Below, piece by piece: positions 1 to 6,788 of a stretch of DNA of 64,000 nucleotides; the first letter of the stretch is position 1; each line of letters opens with the position of its first letter. The notes below the pieces were generated by a model. The model did no database searches, was not told where the DNA came from, and saw only the letters and a program-made list of their open reading frames with translations. Position numbers and translations under genes: made by a program. Source of the DNA: Parabacteroides faecalis (GTDB lineage Bacteria; Bacteroidota; Bacteroidia; Bacteroidales; Tannerellaceae); contig NZ_JAKZMM010000022.1 of the NCBI RefSeq assembly GCF_022809355.1, forward strand, positions 1 through 64,000, in the 5' to 3' direction.

Positions 1-290
1 AAATGGCAGGATGGAATTCTGATTTCCTCGTAGAACTACTTGATGCAGACTGGAATCCTCCTTGTAATAAAATAGATTCCAGTAAAAAATGATTGTAATG
101 CGTCAGCCCTGCAGCTGTCAAAAAATTAATTGTTAGCGGGAATTATCTTGGTTTCTCATGACGAGAGGAACAGTTCTCCAAAGATAAAAAATGAAAAATG
201 AGGCGAATTTTTTAGGGAATACGTTTGGCCTTTACAATTTTTTTGTACATTTGCCCATTAGAAAAGCACATTTATTAAAAATAAAGATTT
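1..290. other. Upstream intergenic stretch at window edge
   Basis: No convincing coding sequence is visible. It holds an inverted repeat (ACTGGAATC at 49-57 and GATTCCAGT at 75-83, 17-nt loop) that is not followed by a T-run on either strand, and the tonB promoter near its right end. The gene to the left lies outside the window. Confidence 0.5.
224..253 (+). promoter_or_regulatory. Bacteroidetes-type promoter for tonB
   Basis: A -33 TTTG (224-227) and a -7 TACATTTG (246-253) are separated by 18 nt, matching the TTTG / TAnnTTTG consensus used by the Bacteroidetes primary sigma factor. The tonB start codon follows 37 nt later. Confidence 0.7.
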
Positions 291-983
291 ATGGAAGTTA
301 AGAAATCGCCGAAAGCGGACTTGGAAGGCGGCATTGGCATGAGTATCCTGATGGGTATGATTGTCGGTTTGGCTGTTTTATTCGTAGGCTTCGAATGGGG
401 TACGAAAGATGTCCAGGTTGTGACTGCAGACGAAGGAGTTGCAGACATTATCGCTGAAGAAGAAATTGAAATTACGAGACAGGAGAACACGCCTCCTCCA
501 CCACCTCCACCACCAGCACCGGCTGTTACCGAAGTGTTGAACGTTGTGGAAGACGATGTGGAATTGGAGCAGCAGGAAATTATTTCATCTGAAGATGATG
601 CTTCAGCTGCCCAGACTGAGACATTCGTTGCACCGGTAGTTGAAGAAGAAGAAGAAGAATCTGCACAGCAGATCTTTACCGTTGTAGAAAAGCAGCCGGA
701 ATTCCCGGGTGGTACTGCAGAATTGTTCAAGTATTTGAGCAAAGCTATTAAGTATCCGGTAATTGCACAGGAAAACGGTATTCAGGGTCGTGTAGTTTGT
801 TCTTTCGTTGTAAACCGAGATGGTTCTATTGTAGATATCCAGGTAATGCGTGGTGTTGACCCGTCATTGGATAAAGAAGCAGTTCGTGTGATCAGCGAAA
901 TGCCTAAATGGAAACCAGGTGAACAGCGTGGTAAACCAGTACGTGTAAGATTTATCTTGCCGGTACAGTTCCGTTTGCAATAA
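291..983 (+). CDS. tonB: TonB family energy transducer
   Basis: A 230-residue TonB-type protein that should carry proton-motive energy from ExbB/ExbD to outer-membrane receptors. Seen: a short cytoplasmic N-terminus, one membrane segment at about residues 16-34, an acidic and proline-rich periplasmic linker with eight consecutive prolines near residue 68, and a C-terminal TonB domain (about 140-230) with EFPGG, the YP..A.ENGIQGRV motif and a final VRFILPVQFRL strand. The matching exbB/exbD genes lie 2.3 kb downstream, separated by an isoprenoid gene, tatD and a tRNA. It has its own promoter and terminator, so it is probably monocistronic. The family is clear; the receptor it serves cannot be told. 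Confidence 0.93.
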   Translation: MEVKKSPKADLEGGIGMSILMGMIVGLAVLFVGFEWGTKDVQVVTADEGVADIIAEEEIEITRQENTPPPPPPPPAPAVTEVLNVVEDDVELEQQEIISSEDDASAAQTETFVAPVVEEEEEESAQQIFTVVEKQPEFPGGTAELFKYLSKAIKYPVIAQENGIQGRVVCSFVVNRDGSIVDIQVMRGVDPSLDKEAVRVISEMPKWKPGEQRGKPVRVRFILPVQFRLQ

Positions 984-1000
984 TTTAATTGTTTGGATAG

Positions 1001-1035
1001 AAAAAAGGCTGCACTTTTGGGTTGCGGCCTTTTTT
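1001..1035 (+). terminator. Rho-independent terminator after tonB
   Basis: AAAAAAGGCTGCA pairs with TGCGGCCTTTTTT across a short loop and ends in a T-run, 17 nt after the tonB stop. Confidence 0.85.
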
Positions 1036-1182
1036 CATAAATGGGAAGTTGGAGCTTGCAGGTTGGTGAGTTGCCAAGTGAAGCCTTTGCAGGATGTCGT
1101 AGATTCAAAAAACGCTGAATCGGGAAACCAGGTGGCTGACTTATACGCTTGAAAACTGAATGGCTCAAAAAATAAATACGTG

Positions 1183-2157
1183 ATGCTGTCATTTGAAGAA
1201 ATAAGAAAAAACGTAGAAAAAGCAATCAGTGAGTTGCGTTTCGACTATCCGCCCAAAAGTTTATACGACCCGATTGAATACACATTGGCGTTGGGAGGAA
1301 AACGGATTCGTCCGGCGTTGGTGTTGATGGCTTATAATCTATATAAGGAAGCAGTGGAGGAAGCGATGGCTCCGGCCATCGGTTTGGAAGTCTTTCATAA
1401 CTTTACCTTGCTGCACGACGACTTGATGGATGAGGCAGACAAGCGGCGGAACAAACCGACGGTGCATAAAGTATGGAATGCCAATACGGCCATTCTGTCT
1501 GGAGATGCCATGTTGATTGCTGCTTATCAGCTGATAGGGAAAACGCCTGCCTGTCATTTGAAACCAGTCTTTGACTTATTTACGCAAACTGCTCTTGAAA
1601 TCTGTGGCGGACAGCAATACGATATGGAATTTGAAACGCGTACCGATGTGACGGAAACGGAATATATTGAGATGATCCGTCTGAAAACAGCCGTGCTGCT
1701 GGCTTGTGCGCTAAAGATGGGAGCTATTTTGGCCGATGCTCCGGCCGAAGATGCCGAACATCTGTATCAGTTTGGCATTCATATCGGACTGGCATTCCAA
1801 TTGCAGGATGATTTGCTGGATGTATATGGAGATACGGAAACTTTCGGAAAGAATATCGGTGGAGATATCTTGTGCGACAAGAAAACGTTCTTGTTGATTA
1901 ACGCATTCCGTCTTGCCAATGAACAACAACGCAATGAATTGAACCGGTGGATAGGTGCTAAACCTGAAAATCCGGAAGAAAAGATTGCAGCCGTTACCTA
2001 TATATATAATGAGTTACGCCTGAAAGAACTTTCGGAACAAAAGATAGAAAGTTATTTCGCCCGTGCGATGGAGCATTTGAAAGCCGTAAAGGTACAGCCG
2101 GAGAAGAAAGCCGTATTGAAGCAACTCAGTGAACGATTAATGAACCGACAGTCGTAA
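1183..2157 (+). CDS. Polyprenyl diphosphate synthase (short/medium chain)
   Basis: A trans-isoprenyl diphosphate synthase of 324 residues that condenses isopentenyl diphosphate onto an allylic primer for quinone or other isoprenoid synthesis in the cytoplasm. Seen: GGKRIRP near residue 38, first Asp-rich motif DDLMD in LLHDDLMDEADKRR, and second Asp-rich motif DDLLD in FQLQDDLLDVYGD. The first motif is DDxxD, without the two-residue insertion of typical bacterial farnesyl synthases, and has Phe five residues before it, a position that limits chain length; a C15-C20 product is my inference. A GTG at 1180 directly precedes the ATG at 1183; I chose the ATG. tatD follows after 1 nt, so the two are co-transcribed. 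Confidence 0.88.
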   Translation: MLSFEEIRKNVEKAISELRFDYPPKSLYDPIEYTLALGGKRIRPALVLMAYNLYKEAVEEAMAPAIGLEVFHNFTLLHDDLMDEADKRRNKPTVHKVWNANTAILSGDAMLIAAYQLIGKTPACHLKPVFDLFTQTALEICGGQQYDMEFETRTDVTETEYIEMIRLKTAVLLACALKMGAILADAPAEDAEHLYQFGIHIGLAFQLQDDLLDVYGDTETFGKNIGGDILCDKKTFLLINAFRLANEQQRNELNRWIGAKPENPEEKIAAVTYIYNELRLKELSEQKIESYFARAMEHLKAVKVQPEKKAVLKQLSERLMNRQS

Positions 2158-2158
2158 G

Positions 2159-2944
2159 ATGAAACTGATCGATACACATAATCATATTTATCTGGAAGAA
2201 TTTGATCCGGAACAAGACGCCTTGATTCGGGAAGCACAGGATTCAGGCATTGAAGCCTTGCTGTTGCCGAACGTTGATCTGGAAACAATAGACCGGATGC
2301 ATGCAATTTGTGACCGTTATCCGGACTATCTTTTTCCGATGATGGGCTTGCATCCAACCAGTGTGCAGGCAGATTATGCAGCCGACCTGAAGAAAGTCGA
2401 GTCCTGTTTCGGGAAACGGACATACTGTGCCGTGGGAGAAATCGGGATTGACTTGTATTGGGACAAGACTTATCGGGCACAGCAGATCGAAGTATTCGAA
2501 GAACAGCTGCGCTGGAGTTTGGATTTGGATCTTCCGGTAGCTATTCATACGCGTGAAGCCTTTCCGGATGTGTTTGATAGTATTTATAAGGTAGGTGCGG
2601 ATAAGCTGAAAGGAGTATTCCATAGCTTTTGTGGGACCGCCGAAGATTTGGAAACTGTTAAGAAACTTCCCGGATTCAAGATCGGAATCAACGGAGTGGT
2701 TACATTCAAGAATTCGAAGCTGGGAGAAGTGCTTCAGGCAACAGATCTTTCACAGATCGTATTGGAAACCGATGCGCCTTATTTGGCTCCGGTTCCATTC
2801 CGAGGGAAAAGGAATGAACCGGTTTATATTTGGAAAACGGCCGAGAAATTGGCACAAATTTATCAAACAACCGTAGAAAACGTGGTTTCACTGACTCGAA
2901 CCAATGCGATTACCCTGTTTAAAAATGTGAATAAAATAATATAG
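2159..2944 (+). CDS. tatD: TatD family metal-dependent hydrolase/DNase
   Basis: A 261-residue TIM-barrel hydrolase of the TatD family, whose members are Mg-dependent 3'-5' exonucleases or other metal hydrolases in the cytoplasm. Metal ligands are visible in order: H7-N-H9 in the opening strand (IDTHNHIYLEEF), the Glu of GEIGIDLYWD, the His of AIHTREA, the His of FHSFCG, and the Asp of ETDAPYLAP. It is coupled to the prenyl synthase with a 1-nt gap. Length is normal for the family. True substrate is not predictable from sequence. Confidence 0.9.
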   Translation: MKLIDTHNHIYLEEFDPEQDALIREAQDSGIEALLLPNVDLETIDRMHAICDRYPDYLFPMMGLHPTSVQADYAADLKKVESCFGKRTYCAVGEIGIDLYWDKTYRAQQIEVFEEQLRWSLDLDLPVAIHTREAFPDVFDSIYKVGADKLKGVFHSFCGTAEDLETVKKLPGFKIGINGVVTFKNSKLGEVLQATDLSQIVLETDAPYLAPVPFRGKRNEPVYIWKTAEKLAQIYQTTVENVVSLTRTNAITLFKNVNKII

Positions 2945-3030
2945 TTGTATAATTTACATTTTACTTAAAATTTCTTTCCTAGATATTGTGCATATATCAA
3001 TCAAAAAGTTTAGATTTGTGCACTGAAACG

Positions 3031-3060
3031 TTTGTAATTGGGAAAAAATTCGTAATTTGC
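3031..3060 (+). promoter_or_regulatory. Promoter for tRNA-Ser
   Basis: TTTG at 3031-3034 and TAATTTGC at 3053-3060, spaced 18 nt; the tRNA begins 28 nt later. I see no second promoter between the tRNA and exbB. Confidence 0.75.
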
Positions 3061-3088
3061 ACTCGTTTTAGAGAAAGAAGGCTCTCAA

Positions 3089-3176
3089 GGAGAGATGCTC
3101 GAGTGGTTGAAGAGGCACGCCTGGAAAGCGTGTATACGCCTAAAGCGTATCGCGGGTTCGAATCCCGCTCTCTCCG
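3089..3176 (+). tRNA. tRNA-Ser (anticodon GGA)
   Basis: An 88-nt class II tRNA. The acceptor arm pairs GGAGAGA (3089-3095) with TCTCTCC (3169-3175), discriminator G. The anticodon loop CTGGAAA is closed by CACGC/GCGTG and gives anticodon GGA. A long variable arm is present, and the T arm is CGGG TTCGAAT CCCG. The 3' CCA is not encoded (GCAAG follows). Confidence 0.97.
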
Positions 3177-3252
3177 CAAGTCGGAGACTATAAAGCTTGA
3201 AAAATGAAATAAACAAATATGAGAATTATTAATCTTAAAAATTAAACACACA

Positions 3253-3990
3253 ATGAAAAAGTATTTTGCAAAAGCATTCTTGGGCTTGTGTGCCCTTGGA
3301 ACTTCTACAGTAGCATTTGCTCAGGATGCAGCAGCTCCAGCTGTTGAATCAGGTATGCATCAGGCGTTGAAAACAAAGTTTATTGAAGGTGGTGCCGACT
3401 TCATGAGTTTGGTTGCTATCGCTTTGATCTTTGGTTTGGCTTTCTGCTTGGAAAGAATTATCTATTTGAACTTGGCTGAAACTAATTCAAGCAAGTTGTT
3501 GAAAGGTATCGAAGAAGCACTTGACAAAGGTGATGTAGAAGCTGCAAAGGCTATTGCTCGTGACACAAGAGGTCCTATCGCCTCTATCGCTTATCAGGGT
3601 TTGATGAGAATCGACCAGGGTGTTGATGTAGTTGAAAGATCAATCGTATCTTACGGTGGTGTTCAAGGTGGTCTGTTGGAAAAGAACCTGTCTTGGGTAA
3701 CATTGTTTATCGCAATGGCTCCGTCATTAGGATTCTTGGGAACAGTTGTTGGTATGATCATGGCGTTCGATAAAATCGAACAGGTTGGTGATATCAGCCC
3801 GACCGTTGTAGCAGGTGGTATGAAAGTGGCCTTGATCACAACAGTAGGTGGTTTGATCGTTGCTTTGATTCTTCAGATTTTCTACAACTATCTGTTGAGT
3901 AAATTGGAATCTCTGTTGAACCAGATGGAAGACGCATCAATCTCATTGATCGACTTGGTTATCAAATACAACCTGAAATTTAAAAAATAA
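3253..3990 (+). CDS. exbB: MotA/TolQ/ExbB proton channel family protein
   Basis: The proton-channel subunit that energises TonB in the inner membrane (245 residues). Seen: an N-terminal hydrophobic segment ending in VAFAQDA that resembles a signal peptide, a membrane helix near residues 50-68 followed by ERIIYL, a long cytoplasmic loop, then two helices in the conserved ExbB core (APSLGFLGTVVGMI near 156-170 and a second helix ending near 215). It heads a cluster of four genes with gaps of 8, 21 and 2 nt. ExbB, not MotA or TolQ, is favoured by the two ExbD genes alongside. Confidence 0.93.
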   Translation: MKKYFAKAFLGLCALGTSTVAFAQDAAAPAVESGMHQALKTKFIEGGADFMSLVAIALIFGLAFCLERIIYLNLAETNSSKLLKGIEEALDKGDVEAAKAIARDTRGPIASIAYQGLMRIDQGVDVVERSIVSYGGVQGGLLEKNLSWVTLFIAMAPSLGFLGTVVGMIMAFDKIEQVGDISPTVVAGGMKVALITTVGGLIVALILQIFYNYLLSKLESLLNQMEDASISLIDLVIKYNLKFKK

Positions 3991-3998
3991 TTTGACTT

Positions 3999-4472
3999 AT
4001 GGCAGTTACTAAAATACGTAAAATATCCAGTTGGACATTGCTGATCAGTTCGATTATCAGTGTCATTGTACTGGTTATGTTCTACACAGGAGGCGTAGTA
4101 GATCCTGCTGCAGAAATGAAGGAGCCGATTTATACCGAGCTTCTGTTGAACTGGACTTATGTATTGTTCTTTGCGACAATCGCATGTACTGTTTTGATGG
4201 CATTGTGGCAGTTCGCCGGAGCATTGAAACATGATGCAAAGTCGGCCTTGATGTCTTTATTGGTATTAGTTTTGTTCGTAGCTATGTTGGGTGTTACTTA
4301 CTCAATGGGTGATGCAACTCCGTTGACTGGCTTGAACGCTGATTCTCAAGTTTACAACACGGCCGGTTGGTTGAAGATTACAGATATGTGGATTTATTCT
4401 ACTTATATCTTGATCGCTTTGATCCTGATCGTAGCTGTATTGGGTAGTGTAAAGAAAATATTGAATAAGTAA
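3999..4472 (+). CDS. Four-helix membrane protein between exbB and exbD
   Basis: A 157-residue integral membrane protein with four predicted helices (about 10-32, 48-74, 85-105 and 128-150) and almost no soluble part. I recognise no enzymatic or transport motif. Its place inside the exbB-exbD-exbD cluster, 8 nt after exbB and 21 nt before exbD, suggests an accessory subunit or assembly factor of the TonB motor; that is inference from context. Base composition matches its neighbours. Confidence 0.85.
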   Translation: MAVTKIRKISSWTLLISSIISVIVLVMFYTGGVVDPAAEMKEPIYTELLLNWTYVLFFATIACTVLMALWQFAGALKHDAKSALMSLLVLVLFVAMLGVTYSMGDATPLTGLNADSQVYNTAGWLKITDMWIYSTYILIALILIVAVLGSVKKILNK

Positions 4473-4493
4473 TAAGTTAACAGGAAAAGTAAA

Positions 4494-5081
4494 ATGGGTA
4501 AGAAAAGAAAGACACCGGGTATCAATGGTTCTTCTTCAGCCGATATTGCTTTCATGTTGCTTATCTTCTTCCTTATTACAACATCAATGGATACAGACCA
4601 AGGTTTGGCAAGACGTTTGCCGCCTCCTGTACCTAAAGATCAGAAGAATGATACTGACGTTGATATCAATAAACGTAACTTGCTGGTTGTATTGGTAAGT
4701 AGTACAAACCAGGTACTTTGCGGTAACGAAGTTACAGATGTCAAACAATTGAAAGATAAGGTTAAGGAATTCATTGATAATCCGTACAACGATGCCAACA
4801 AACCTGAAAAGGTTGAAGTGGATGTTCCGTTCTTCGGAAAGACGATGGTTACTAAGAATCACGTAATTTCTTTGCAGAATGACCGTGGTACTTCTTATCA
4901 GGCGTATATCGATGTACAGAATGAGCTGGCAGCAGCTTACAATGAATTGCGTGATGATATTTCAAAGAAGAAATTCGGTAAAGCCTTCATGGATCTGAAT
5001 GAAGACGAACAGAAAGCGGTACAGATGATTTATCCGCAGAAGATCTCTGAAGCTGAACCTAAAAACTATGGAGGTAAGTAA
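4494..5081 (+). CDS. exbD: ExbD/TolR family protein (first copy)
   Basis: A 195-residue biopolymer-transport protein with a short cytoplasmic N-terminus, one membrane helix (about 17-32, IAFMLLIFFLITTSMDTD) and a periplasmic domain. The Asp in SSADIAFML just before or within the helix is the residue that carries protons in ExbD. The C-terminal half (about 80-195) is longer than in E. coli ExbD. The next exbD starts 2 nt after its stop. Two different ExbD proteins may form a heteromeric complex with ExbB; this is inferred. Confidence 0.9.
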   Translation: MGKKRKTPGINGSSSADIAFMLLIFFLITTSMDTDQGLARRLPPPVPKDQKNDTDVDINKRNLLVVLVSSTNQVLCGNEVTDVKQLKDKVKEFIDNPYNDANKPEKVEVDVPFFGKTMVTKNHVISLQNDRGTSYQAYIDVQNELAAAYNELRDDISKKKFGKAFMDLNEDEQKAVQMIYPQKISEAEPKNYGGK

Positions 5082-5083
5082 CG

Positions 5084-5551
5084 ATGGGAAAGTTTAGTAA
5101 AGCAGGCGGACGTGAAATGCCTGAATTGAACACGTCATCATTACCTGACTTGGTATTCGCGTTCTTGTTCTTCATCATGATGGTAACATCTATGCGTGAA
5201 GTAACTTTGAAAGTGCAATTCAAGGCTCCTCAGGCTACCGAGCTTCAGAAATTGGAAAAGAAATCATTGGTTACTTTCATCTATGTTGGTAAGCCGACTC
5301 CTGACTTGCAGAAGAAATTCGGTTCTGAAACACGTATTCAGTTGAACGATCAGTTTGCTGAAACTTCAGAAATTCAGGATTACATCGCTCAGGAGAAGTC
5401 TAGTATGAAAGAGGAAGATCAGCCGTTTATGACTGTTTCTATCAAAGCTGATAAAGACACAAAAATGGGTGTGATCACCGATATTAAGCAAGCACTTCGT
5501 GAAGCGTATGCTTTGAAGATTAGTTATTCTGCTGCTAAGCGTATTGAATAA
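5084..5551 (+). CDS. exbD: ExbD/TolR family protein (second copy)
   Basis: A 155-residue second ExbD-type protein with one membrane helix (about 22-40) and the motif SSLPDLVFAFLFFIMMVTSM, whose Asp is in the place of the proton-carrying residue. The periplasmic part (about 45-155) includes a C-terminal region of the ExbD kind (MGVITDIKQALREA). It is clearly different in sequence from the preceding exbD, so this is not a recent duplication. Last gene of the cluster; a strong terminator follows. Confidence 0.9.
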   Translation: MGKFSKAGGREMPELNTSSLPDLVFAFLFFIMMVTSMREVTLKVQFKAPQATELQKLEKKSLVTFIYVGKPTPDLQKKFGSETRIQLNDQFAETSEIQDYIAQEKSSMKEEDQPFMTVSIKADKDTKMGVITDIKQALREAYALKISYSAAKRIE

Positions 5552-5582
5552 TTAATGCTTGATTGATAAATGAATAAGAAAG

Positions 5583-5616
5583 TCCCTTGATCCTTTTGGG
5601 TCAAGGGATTTTTTTT
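5583..5616 (+). terminator. Strong terminator after exb cluster
   Basis: TCCCTTGATCC pairs with GGGTCAAGGGA (11 bp with one G-T pair) over a TTTT loop, followed by eight Ts. Confidence 0.92.
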
Positions 5617-5664
5617 GCTTTAGAGAGATTTGAGTGACAATACAAAATATTTTCTCGTTTCTTG

Positions 5665-5695
5665 CTTGAAAAGTATAAGAATATCGTTATATTTG
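5665..5695 (+). promoter_or_regulatory. Promoter for Lrp-type regulator
   Basis: CTTG at 5665-5668 and TATATTTG at 5688-5695 with 19 nt between them; the start codon is 40 nt downstream. Confidence 0.65.
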
Positions 5696-5735
5696 TATCA
5701 AAATGTAAGTTTGCATAATTTAAATCGTATTTATT

Positions 5736-6209
5736 ATGGCACACCATCAGTTAGATGAACTAGATGAGAAAATATTAAAGTTAATTATAGGTAACGCGCG
5801 AATGCCTTTTTTGGAAGTGGCTCGTGAATGTAATGTTTCTGGTGCAGCAATTCATCAACGTATCCAGAAACTTACGAACTTAGGCGTTATAAAAGGCTCT
5901 GAATTTATTGTAGATAACACGAAAGTAGGATATGAGACTTGTGCTTATATCGGTTTATATTTAAACTCTCCGGGACAGTTCCCCACCGTAACAGAGGCTT
6001 TGAAGAAGATTCCTGAAGTTGTAGAATGTCATTATACAACGGGGCAGTATGATTTGTTTATTAAGATTTATGCGAAGAATAATCAGCATTTGCTGAGTAT
6101 TATCCATAACAAATTACAGCCGCTCGGTTTGGCGCGTACGGAGTCTTTGATTTCTTTTAAAGAAGCTTTCAAACGTCAGTTGCCGATCGATCTGAGTGAT
6201 GATGAATAA
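5736..6209 (+). CDS. Lrp/AsnC family transcriptional regulator
   Basis: A 157-residue feast/famine regulator. The N-terminal helix-turn-helix (about 8-55) reads LDELDEKILKLI, then VSGAAIHQRIQKLTNLGVI. The C-terminal RAM (AsnC) domain (about 70-145) has VVECHYTTGQYDLFIKIYAKN, the usual ligand-binding and octamer-forming surface. Such proteins sense amino acids or related small molecules and bend DNA. The overlapping acetyltransferase gene downstream is the most direct candidate partner; its target sites cannot be read from this window. Confidence 0.92.
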   Translation: MAHHQLDELDEKILKLIIGNARMPFLEVARECNVSGAAIHQRIQKLTNLGVIKGSEFIVDNTKVGYETCAYIGLYLNSPGQFPTVTEALKKIPEVVECHYTTGQYDLFIKIYAKNNQHLLSIIHNKLQPLGLARTESLISFKEAFKRQLPIDLSDDE

Positions 6210-6717
6210 TAAGAATAGGAGTGAAGAACTGATTATTCGTCGTGCGCAGTTGTCAGACTTGAAGGATATCATGCCTGTGTTTGATTGTGCGCGTCGTTTT
6301 ATGGCTCAGACCGGTAATCCTACACAATGGGCTGATGGTTATCCTGAACCTTCCTTTATAGCTGAAGAAATAGCCAGCGGACACTGCTACGTATTCGTCG
6401 ATCCATTAGGGAAGATCGTAGCCACTTTCTGTTATATTGAGGGTGATGATCCGACTTATCATGTAATTGAAGGCGGGAAATGGTTGAATGAAGCGCCTTA
6501 TGCTGTGTTGCATCGGCTGGCTTCGGATGGAAGTTATTCAGGAATTGCAGACTTATGTTTGGATTGGTGCTTCACAAAGACGGCTAATTTGCGTGTAGAT
6601 ACTCATCAGGATAATAAAGTGCTTCAGCATATTTTATTGAAGCATGGCTTTACGTATTGCGGAATTATTTATGTGCGCAATCACTCTCCACGGTTAGCCT
6701 ATCAGAAGATTCTTTGA
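6199..6717 (+). CDS. GNAT family N-acetyltransferase
   Basis: An acetyl-CoA-dependent acyltransferase of about 172 residues. The fold runs from LIIRRAQLSDLKDIMPVFD at the N-terminus to LRVDTHQDNKVLQHILLKHG near residue 138, which matches the last core helix of the GNAT fold; the Q/RxxGxG/A acetyl-CoA loop is poorly conserved. GTG 6196, ATG 6199 and ATG 6202 are all possible starts; I use 6199. The gene overlaps the Lrp regulator by 11 nt, so translation is coupled. The substrate is unknown. Confidence 0.85.
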   Translation: MMNNKNRSEELIIRRAQLSDLKDIMPVFDCARRFMAQTGNPTQWADGYPEPSFIAEEIASGHCYVFVDPLGKIVATFCYIEGDDPTYHVIEGGKWLNEAPYAVLHRLASDGSYSGIADLCLDWCFTKTANLRVDTHQDNKVLQHILLKHGFTYCGIIYVRNHSPRLAYQKIL

Positions 6718-6738
6718 GATGGTAATTGAAATATAAAG

Positions 6739-6780
6739 CAAAGGCGTACTTCTTGTTTTAGGAAGTGCGCCTTTGTTTTA
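6739..6780. terminator. Terminator between convergent genes
   Basis: CAAAGGCG (6739-6746) pairs with CGCCTTTG (6768-6775), extended by ACTTC/GAAGT. A T-rich tail lies on the plus strand; the stem also sits just after the minus-strand gene that ends at 6789. Confidence 0.8.
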
Positions 6781-6788
6781 TTTATTCC

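Noticed and set aside
49-83. Rho-independent terminator at the left edge
   Set aside because: The hairpin has no T-run on either strand in the right place; kept only as a remark.
275-742. Long open frame on the minus strand over tonB
   Set aside because: It is the antisense of the proline/glutamate-rich tonB; Ser/Thr and Gly runs arise from the codons for Glu and Pro.
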